Origin: Oehlia diaphana
Lineage: Eukaryota; Glomeromycota; Glomeromycetes; Glomerales; Glomeraceae
NCBI GenBank assembly: GCA_003833135.1
Contig: QZLH01000994.1
Coordinates: 16,074 to 33,006, forward strand
Direction: 5' to 3'
Length of the DNA: 16,933 nucleotides
The notes beneath the pieces were generated by a model, which was given only the letters and a program-made list of their open reading frames with translations, did no database searches and had not been told where the DNA came from. This document shows, in pieces, positions 9,817 to 16,933 of the stretch. The position numbers and the translations under genes are program-made. Positions within the stretch are counted from its first letter, which is position 1. Every line of letters begins with the position of its first letter.

Positions 9817-11802
9817 TTATATTATAACAAATACCTGATGTACTAACTGACAGTATGGATCAAAGATTGCACATTTAACCGATAATATTGCTGTGTTGTC
9901 GTTACTAATTTTTTTAATTTTAACTTGCCCATTTCTTTGTTTCAAAAAAACACAATCAGTTTTTTCGGAAGAATATATGCTAACAAATTTTGGAGATTCA
10001 GTATTAAAATTACTATATTCTTTTTTTCTAAGCGTAATTGTATCACAAGCACCACGGTTATGATAATTTGTAATTTTAAGTGTGTAAAATGTAAAATTAG
10101 GCAATTTTACAAGGCACTTATCTTTTAAACAATAAGCGAAAGTACATGCCTTAATTTTATTATTCTCATGTTGTCTGTAATAATATCCGATAATAAGAGA
10201 TTCATTATTAGGATATTCACGTACCACAGGAATTCCTAAACAAATTGGGACTTTTGAATCATATTCGATTAGATTATCTGTATCTGGTGCATTAGAATCA
10301 TAATCATAATGCAGGATGTCTAGTCGAGTGTTATATTCAAAATTGAAATCTCTATAATATCCGATTACCATCCACCCAATTTTTAATTTGCATTCACGAC
10401 TTTTAAAGATTTTAAACGAGTTTTGTACACGATGAATTATAAGACTCGGTAGTTTTCCATTTGATGGACAAAGGACTTGACAAGTAAAAAAGTCATTCTT
10501 TGATTTCGTTATATCCGTAACGGTTGCAAAAATTTTAAAATCTATATCTTTGTTTTTAATAATTTTTGAGATTTCATTTGGTATACTCAAATTTAATTGT
10601 ATCGGCTTTCTAAACTCTTCTAAAACACAATTATGATTTTCAGTATCTAAATGATGAATTTTCATTCCAACAGACTTAATGATTCGTTTGCGTAAATCTT
10701 CAGGTAGAAGCTGAAAAATAATAATCGGATCGCGAAATTCTATACAATCCCAATTTTCATAACTCTTATTTAATGAACTAACCCAATTTCCTATATCTAA
10801 ATTTTCAATATTATCAGGTTGCTCGCCTCCAATTACTTTTGTATATCTACGACCATAATTATTTGAATTTTCTTCTGAATTAGTAGAACCTTTACCTAAT
10901 TCTCCTTTCAGGTCTCCTATATTTATATTTCCACTAAATTTGTTGGACTTTCCCACAGTGTGTTTAACTGATTTCGTAAAATCATCATAATGAACTCTCC
11001 CACCTAAAATAACGTCGGTTGGAATAAATTGACCGAAATCTTTAAGAATTTGCTTAAATTGTTCGGCAGGATCTTCAGAACTTATGGCATTTTCAATTAC
11101 TTTAATAAATTCCGGTGTTGGTTCTAAATGCTCATAATTCAATTTCAATGATGCTTTACCATACTTTATAAACCGATAATAGTAATTAGTTTCAACGCAA
11201 GATTCTTTACTTTTTGAAGTTCCGATTGACACCCCTATTCCCAACTTCACGAAATACCGTATATTAATATCAGTATTAAAAAATAAATTTTTATCCATCA
11301 TCAAATCTTCACTTGACTCAGATATGAATACTCCTGTTTCGCATTCTTTATTACCAATTTCCAATATACAATTTTTCATTTCAAACGCTCTCTTATCTGC
11401 TCTCTTAATTCCATCCGAAGTCATGGTACGTCCATAATCTAATTTATGTAATTTGTTCAGAATCTTCCAATTAAATTTTGAACATGTCATCAAATTTAAA
11501 ATGAAAGTATCTTCACTTTCTTCACTTTGACGCACGATTTTATCTAAAAGAATATCCTCTTCATCCTCAAACTCTATTTCTGCAAATTTACTATTACCAT
11601 TTTCAATAAACATTCTTGCAAAAGATAATGTAGAATCGATCATGTCTCTTTTTTCGAGTTGTAGTCGCACTTTTGATAAGTTATCCGAAAGATTAAAATG
11701 AACAAATTTACATGGTTGCGACGCTTTTTGGTCTATACGTACCACCGTTATTCCAACATTACTAACCTTTTTAGAAAAATAACTTCTAAAGGCAAAAGCC
11801 AT
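9817..11802 (-). CDS. MACPF-like (perforin-fold) protein, 661 residues
   Basis: The start is set at the ATG at 11802-11800 (MAFAFRSYFSKK). The frame is open upstream to 11922, but that adds only a low-complexity AT-derived stretch. An N-terminal region of about 120 residues (VGITVVRID...) with a small beta-rich, ubiquitin-like look precedes the core. The core carries FGQFIPTDVILGG at residues 256-268, which keeps the spacing of the MACPF signature (Y-G-T-H-F, six residues, G-G) with divergent residues. A GNWVSSLNKSYENW segment follows, as in MACPF domains near the end of the fold. The last 250 residues form a beta-rich domain shared with the neighbouring kinase fusion. MACPF proteins oligomerise into membrane pores in immunity and attack; no signal peptide is seen here with the 11802 start. 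The gene is transcribed divergently from the kinase-MACPF gene. A 3' intron is possible (CAG|GTATTTGT at 9834). The family call is remote-homology inference. Confidence 0.65.
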   Translation of the reverse strand: MAFAFRSYFSKKVSNVGITVVRIDQKASQPCKFVHFNLSDNLSKVRLQLEKRDMIDSTLSFARMFIENGNSKFAEIEFEDEEDILLDKIVRQSEESEDTFILNLMTCSKFNWKILNKLHKLDYGRTMTSDGIKRADKRAFEMKNCILEIGNKECETGVFISESSEDLMMDKNLFFNTDINIRYFVKLGIGVSIGTSKSKESCVETNYYYRFIKYGKASLKLNYEHLEPTPEFIKVIENAISSEDPAEQFKQILKDFGQFIPTDVILGGRVHYDDFTKSVKHTVGKSNKFSGNINIGDLKGELGKGSTNSEENSNNYGRRYTKVIGGEQPDNIENLDIGNWVSSLNKSYENWDCIEFRDPIIIFQLLPEDLRKRIIKSVGMKIHHLDTENHNCVLEEFRKPIQLNLSIPNEISKIIKNKDIDFKIFATVTDITKSKNDFFTCQVLCPSNGKLPSLIIHRVQNSFKIFKSRECKLKIGWMVIGYYRDFNFEYNTRLDILHYDYDSNAPDTDNLIEYDSKVPICLGIPVVREYPNNESLIIGYYYRQHENNKIKACTFAYCLKDKCLVKLPNFTFYTLKITNYHNRGACDTITLRKKEYSNFNTESPKFVSIYSSEKTDCVFLKQRNGQVKIKKISNDNTAILSVKCAIFDPYCQLVHQVFVII

Positions 11803-12256
11803 AACTGACAATAAATAATATAATTTTTTTAAAAAAAAATAAAAAAAAAATAAATAAATAAATAAAATAATAAATTCGGACACAATTATATAATTATTAT
11901 ATTCGTTTCCTAAATTAAACACCCCCTGAAAAAAAGGGCATTGCTAAATCTCACCGCATGTGATTTTCACCGCACCAGCATTAGCAAATATTAATGGGCG
12001 GAGTTTCATGACGTTTTTAATTCTGCCCGAAATTCTACCTAATTCTGGTAAGGTGACAATCACAAGCGGTGATATTTAGCAATACTCTGAAAAAAACTAA
12101 TGCCCTCCAGCCCGAATTATGCTAATTTTGACCAGAATTATGTCGATATATATCAAGAAAGCGGACGGAATAACAAGTTCAGCGGTGATACAACATTATT
12201 TATTCCTTTCACGCAAAAAAAAATTTCATCTTATATTCTTATATTTCTCATCAACA
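11803..12256. promoter_or_regulatory. Divergent intergenic region, likely shared promoter area
   Basis: These 454 bases separate the start of the minus-strand MACPF-like gene from the start of the plus-strand kinase-MACPF gene. Besides the MITE it contains a low-complexity AAATA tract (11830-11870) and two GAATTATG motifs (12113, 12135). No clear TATA box position can be assigned. Shared regulation is inferred only from the arrangement. Confidence 0.4.
11936..12086. mobile_element. MITE, Mutator-like, with 10-bp target duplication, in the divergent promoter
   Basis: Terminal inverted repeats: the left arm GGGCATTGCTAAATCTCACC and the complement of the right arm, AGTATTGCTAAATATCACCG, pair over about 35 bases. 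The element is flanked by an exact 10-bp direct repeat CTGAAAAAAA (11926-11935 and 12087-12096), a length typical of Mutator-like (MULE) insertions. It sits between two divergently transcribed genes and may affect their promoters. Confidence 0.75.
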
Positions 12257-15200
12257 ATGACTACTGATGCACTAGAACAATGTATTAAGAAATACAATTT
12301 AAAATATTATAAATATAATGAATTTAATCAAATAAAAGAGATAGGTGGTGGATTTGTTGGTAAAGTGTATAAAGCAAATTGGAAACAAAATGACAAATGT
12401 TTAGTGTTGAAGTCGTTTAATTTGGACAATGTTGAAGAAATTATTTCCGAGGTACATGTCTGAAGAGAGAAACATGAATCAAATGTGCCTGTACTAAGAA
12501 TAATTGTTCTATTTTTAGATAAAATTATATCATGAAGTTAACTTTAACGACATGATGATAAGACTTTACGGAATATCTAAAACCGATTCAGGTAGATAAT
12601 TTTTATGTTTGGAAACGGTTTAATTAAGGATCGTGCATTATATAATAGCCAATCTTATAACATACCTTGCATGTTCCTGGCGTGTTCTACAGACGGATAA
12701 TGTTTTATTATTATTATTATTATTATTATTTAATTATTAAGACTACTTTGAAATTTTTAGATAAAGAATATTTATTGGTAAAAGAATATGCAGAAGGAGG
12801 TACACTTCGTAATTATTTGGAAGCGAAATTTTTTTCATTAAATTGGGGAGATAAATACGGATTAGCCCTTCAATTGTCAAATGCAATAAATTGCTTACAT
12901 GAAAATGGAATCGTACACGAAGATTTACATTCAAATAATGTACTTATTCATCAAAATTCAATTAAACTGGCGGATTTTGGGTTAAGTAAACGTATTAGGG
13001 ATGCTGGTCAAATTTCATTTGAAACTGTTCCTTATCTTGATCCAGAAGTATTTGGTATTATAGGAGAAAATTCACGGTATTTAGATTCATCAGGAGAGAA
13101 TAAGCAGATAGAAAGGCAAAAAAAAAGTGATATTTATAGTATTGGGGTGTTATTTTGGGAATTGTCTAGTGGCAAAAAACCTTTTGCTGATATAAAATAT
13201 GATTTGTCTTTGGCTGAGAGAATTGCGCAAGGATCAAGAGAAAAAATAGTAGAGGGTACACCTGAAGGATATTCTGTTCTGTATTCAAGTAAGTAATGAC
13301 TTTTACGATAAATTTGGTACTAATGAATGCACCATTACCAATGAACCAAGAAACGTAAAGTACTGAGAATCAAAAGGCGTACCAACAAATAAAACTAATT
13401 GTTTCTTAATTTGTGTAGAGTGTTGGGATCACGATCCGGACAAAAGACCAACAATTCAAGAGGTTGTTGATACTTTAACCCCGATGGTATCTCAACAAAT
13501 AATTCAAAATCTTAAACTGAATCATGGATTGTTTTTGAATGGGCATAAAATTGAACCTAGTAAGCGAGCCGTACTTTTTGGAGATGGTATATTGAATATA
13601 AGTTTATACGAAGGACAACCCATAGTATATACCTTTATAAATGACCGTGACTCTAATGTAAATTTATTAAGTTTTAATTCTGATAAAAATGAGATTGAAC
13701 TTAACGAAGCTCTGCAACCATCAGATGTATGCATCAATTTTCCTATCGTTGAAATTACTTATACCGCAAAACCAATTTCGAACTTTTTAGACGATGATAG
13801 AGGAACATTGTATGAAACATATGGTCATCTATTCGCAAAGAAAGTTTTAATGGGTGGTAAAATATTTATCGACGACTTTAAACCAGAAACTTCAACGCAA
13901 GCTGACATATTTAAATCTTTCTTAACTGTAGCATATGATTCAGCCAAATACGACAAAAAAAATCCGTTTAATAATTTATCCTCTCTAAATTTTTTCCCAA
14001 AAATAAGAACATCAGATGGAGATGACTTAGACGCTCCTTATAAATTGGCTAATTGGATAAATATTTTATATCAAAAGGATATGCCCGATATAATCTCTTA
14101 TAATGATCTTATCCCTATTTCTGAATTAAGTTCCAGTACTACAACATTAATAATAGACGAAAAACAACCTGGAATTGTTAATTTTAAAGAAAGATTAAGT
14201 TTAAAAAAGTGGGTTGGAGATTCAATATACGCCAATATAACGAAATGGATCAAAGAATTTCGTCTACTTCAAGGCTTAATAGTGAATAAATATTTTGAAT
14301 TAGAAAATAGCAAAAAAATTGCTATTAATCTCGTCAATATTCCTGACATATATTCAATTGATGAATCTTATTTGAAAATTATGAAGCCAACAACAAATGT
14401 AGAAGAATTTTTGATAACTAATAATATATCTAATAAAACTATTGAATCTTATGAGGATAAAACACTATACCTGACGACAAATTTAAAAGAAATTTTAATA
14501 CCAATTAACATATATTCAAATAACTCTTTTTCGATTAATAAAAGAGCTATCCGATCCAATAATTCAAATTTTGGAGATTATACACATTTTATAATGAAAT
14601 ATGAAAAATATAAGATTCGTTTGAATAAGGATGACATTAACCCTTCAGAAGAATTCAAACAGGCTATAGAAAAAGCACTTGAAGATATGAAACCACTTAT
14701 ATTTTTAAAAGATGTATTTGATGAATATGGACATTTTTTCCCGCTAAGTATTATCTTGGGGAAATCTCTTAAAAATACATTACCGAACTCCTTATCTTTT
14801 AATTTCGAAAATATCGAAAGGGTTGATTTAGGATCACCACCATTTGAACCTTTAAGATCGTTCTTAGGAAAATTTAACATATCTTATTTTTTACCGAAAA
14901 AAGGAAATATTGTCAAAATAAGTGATTTACCTGACTGGATACAAAATATAGATAATAATTTAGAAATTATTGAATTTGATAAAGTAATCCCTTTATATGA
15001 AATCCTTGAAGCAGGACAACAGAAAAAAATAGATTGTATTTTAAATAAGGAAGATAATTTCAAAATTATTATGACGGGATTAGCAGATTTAAAAGATTTT
15101 GATATTGACACCGAGAACGAAAGGAGAATAAATATAGATCCTACATTAGAAGATGGAAATTATGAAGTTTTTGGGTCGATTATTTCAAAAAAAAGTCATT

Positions 15201-15847
15201 CAAAATTAGATGAATTTTTTGTTACATTTAAATTGTATGACTTTAGCGGATTTTCTGCGATAATAAACAAATTATCAGAAACAAATGCTAATATAAAAGA
15301 ATGTTATATTTTATGGATTATTATTGGAAATCCTTCAAGTTTATCAGTATTTAGCCCAAAAAATCGAGATTGTGAAGTTGATCATTTTTCCATTACTTTA
15401 CAACCTAATCAACCAGATTATCGTATTGTGACTCCTTTCTCATTATCTCAAGGAAACACTGTTTTTTTTAATTCACATTCTACAAATTTTGAACCTAATA
15501 ATGGCATCAAATTAATAAATTGGTCTTATAATTCTATTAAAATTGAAATGATTAAACCAACTATTAACGTTGATGAATCAACCAAAGATTATTCGGCTTT
15601 AAGTATAATTTCTAATAGTCCTGATTATAAAATAGATATTTTTAGTGTATCTTCAAATTATAAAAACTTAAAGGTTGACAATGAAAAAGAGGATGAAATT
15701 TCTATCGTTTCAATTGGACACAATTTAACGAAAGAAAATTTTGTAAAAGGTACGATAAATTTAATATTATTTCCAAAGACCCAATTCAAAGATCTAATCG
15801 AAAATTTCTTTATTGCTATACAACATAATAAAATAATTAAGAACTGA
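12257..15847 (+). CDS. Non-RD TKL-type kinase fused to two MACPF-like domains
   Basis: Four exons give one frame of 1074 residues: 12257-12451, 12519-12591, 12761-13288 and 13419-15847. Introns have GTACAT, GTAGAT and GTAAGT donors and TTTAG or TGTAG acceptors. The start ATG has an A at -3 (CAACAATGA). Kinase domain, about residues 20-285: glycine loop GGGFVG at 30-35, Lys52, alphaC Glu65 across the first intron, HED at 142-144 with Asn149, DFG at 161-163, and a DPE motif; it should be active. The Arg of HRD is Glu, so it is a non-RD kinase. Two MACPF-like segments follow: YGHLFAKKVLMGG at 400-412 and YGHFFPLSIILGK at 702-714, the second with Gly changed to Lys. A beta-rich C-terminal domain resembling that of the divergent neighbour follows. 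Likely role: kinase-controlled membrane-active or recognition protein (inference). The stop overlaps the next ATG as TGATG. Confidence 0.78.
12704..12739. repeat. TTA microsatellite in intron 2 of the kinase-MACPF gene
   Basis: About nine tandem TTA units lie in the 169-base intron 12592-12760, shortly before the acceptor at 12759-12760. It is intronic, so it should not change the protein, but its length may vary between strains. Confidence 0.9.
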
Positions 15848-16933
15848 TGATAATCGTTCCATTCACTATTCCGTTTACGAAATTCCTTCCTTTAATTGGC
15901 GAAATTAGAAACATTCTTAATGAAGTCATTGATATAACGCAAGCAGCTGAATATAATAAAAGAATTTGTAATGCACTAAAGCAACGAGTTCATGCTGTAG
16001 ACTTAGCCGTGTTTGATCTTAAAGTTCAAAGAAATAATAATCAAGAATATTTTAATGGAAATAATTATCTACATTTACAAAATTTAATTACTATTATAAC
16101 AAATATTAAAAAATTTATGAAAAATATTTCTCAAATGTTAACTTTATTAAAATTAAAATATATATTACCAGAAAATATAGAGAAAGCTCTTAAAGAATTA
16201 TGCGGAGATTTTGACGTTTGTATAATCAAAATAGATGCAACAAATTTTACCACTACGATCAAGGATAAAATTCGTCCCGAGGAAGATGAACAAAACTTAA
16301 AAGCCGATCAAGATGATTTAAATAAAGTAAGCTTAACATTATTTTTTACATTATGTTTATAACATATAATTAACTATCTCTGTAATTTTAGTACTTTGGA
16401 CAAATAGTTGGTGTTGACGACAAAGACAAAGAAGAAATGATTTCAAAAATCAATAAAATCAGTATTATGAAAAGTACAATGGAAAAACTTTTGGATAAGC
16501 AGGTGGATAATCAAAAAAAGTATCAATCAAAAATCGATGAAATTTTTCAAGCACATAGAATAATATTTTCTGATTACAAAAAAACTGACGAGAATCCACG
16601 TAAGGATGGGATTGTGACTAAATGGGTTAGTGTTAAAAATGTAGATGAAGAATATGCATTTAAAAGCATATCTGAGGAAAACAAAATTAGCGTACAAAAT
16701 CAAGTTATAATTCTTAGAGAACTTCACAATTGGCAGAATATAATAAAATTTTACGGTCTTACTAATTATGAAAATAAATGGTATTTAGTAACTGAATGGG
16801 CTGAACATGGAAATTTACGTGAATTTTATACAAATAATAAAAATACATTTGATCCTAAGCTAAAATTACGTATTTCTCTTGATATTGCTCGTGGGTTAAA
16901 TTTTTTAAGGACTGTAGAGGTAAAGTATAAAGT
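15847..16933 (+). CDS. 4HB-brace-pseudokinase gene, 5' part (cut by window end)
   Basis: Exon 15847-16326 encodes a complete MLKL-like four-helix bundle. It begins with a hydrophobic N-terminus (VPFTIPFTKFLPLIGEI) and has the motif AEYNKRICNALKQRV. After an intron (GTAAGC...TTTTAG), exon 16392-16919 encodes a brace (YFGQIVGVDDKDKEE, MEKLLDK) and a pseudokinase N-lobe. That N-lobe has no glycine loop, keeps the AFK lysine, and has Gln in place of the alphaC Glu. The donor at 16920 is the last complete feature. This 4HB keeps the N-terminal hydrophobic segment that the array copies have replaced, so it is the best candidate for the true start of the array gene. Identity of 16706-16933 with 1-228 suggests it continues into 229. 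The start ATG overlaps the stop of the upstream gene, so an upstream spliced exon is also possible. Confidence 0.7.
16706..16933 (+). repeat. Terminal direct repeat of the window, right copy
   Basis: Identical with 1-228. A shared end of this kind is typical of a contig that closes on itself in an assembly graph or spans exactly one period of a tandem repeat. Confidence 0.95.

Noticed and set aside
9925..10128. Plus-strand open frame inside the MACPF-like gene
   Set aside because: Shadow of the minus-strand coding frame with no recognisable domain.
11803..11922. Membrane anchor at the N-terminus of the MACPF-like protein
   Set aside because: The apparent hydrophobic stretch comes from a low-complexity A/T tract on the opposite strand. 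The ATG at 11802 is the more credible start.
12119..12256. Longer N-terminus of the kinase-MACPF protein from the ATG at 12119
   Set aside because: The extra 46 residues look like translated AT-rich leader, and the ATG at 12257 has a better context and is followed directly by a typical kinase N-terminal helix.
12704..12739. CRISPR-like or satellite array
   Set aside because: It is a simple trinucleotide microsatellite in an intron, with no spacers.
14578..14880. Minus-strand open frames at 13522-13737, 14578-14880 and 14884-15111
   Set aside because: They lie antisense inside the long coding exon of the kinase-MACPF gene and show no family features.

Overview
The window looks like nuclear DNA of a filamentous fungus, most likely an arbuscular mycorrhizal fungus (Glomeromycotina, Rhizophagus type). 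The DNA is very AT-rich. The genes carry short GT...TTTTAG introns, and the families seen (TKL-type kinases, Sel1 repeats, MLKL-like N-terminal helical bundles, MACPF-like proteins) are ones that fungal lineage is known or expected to have in large numbers. The organism call is inference from composition and gene families.

Layout. (1) 1-5473, plus strand: a tandem, in-frame chain of modules spliced together. Each module is a four-helix bundle (4HB) resembling the MLKL N-terminal domain, a brace-like helical linker and a protein pseudokinase. The last pseudokinase is followed by Sel1 repeats and a stop. One N at 2272 marks a collapsed assembly gap inside this array. (2) About 5810-7933, minus strand: a decayed, inverted copy of the same gene (4HB, kinase, 4HB, start of a kinase) with frameshifts and stops, cut off at 7934 by transposon-like sequence. 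(3) 7934-9738: gene-free DNA holding several palindromic miniature transposons. (4) 9817-11802, minus strand: a 661-residue MACPF-like protein. (5) 12257-15847, plus strand, transcribed divergently from (4): a four-exon gene for a 1074-residue protein, a TKL-type kinase with intact catalytic residues fused to two MACPF-like domains. A MITE with a 10-bp target duplication lies between (4) and (5). (6) 15847-16933, plus strand: the beginning of another 4HB-brace-pseudokinase gene, cut by the window end.

The first 228 bases and the last 228 bases are identical. The simplest reading is that the contig closes on itself, either as an assembly circle or as one period of a tandem array, so gene (6) would be the missing 5' part of gene (1). 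The inverted pseudogene supports this independently: it keeps the module order 4HB-kinase-4HB-kinase that the join predicts.

How the genes may work together (inference). Pore-forming MACPF-like domains, a MACPF-fused kinase and MLKL-like 4HB-pseudokinase proteins sit side by side. In other eukaryotes the MLKL 4HB and MACPF folds both damage membranes under regulated conditions. The locus is therefore a candidate fungal necroptosis-like, allorecognition or defence cluster. No function is proven by the sequence.
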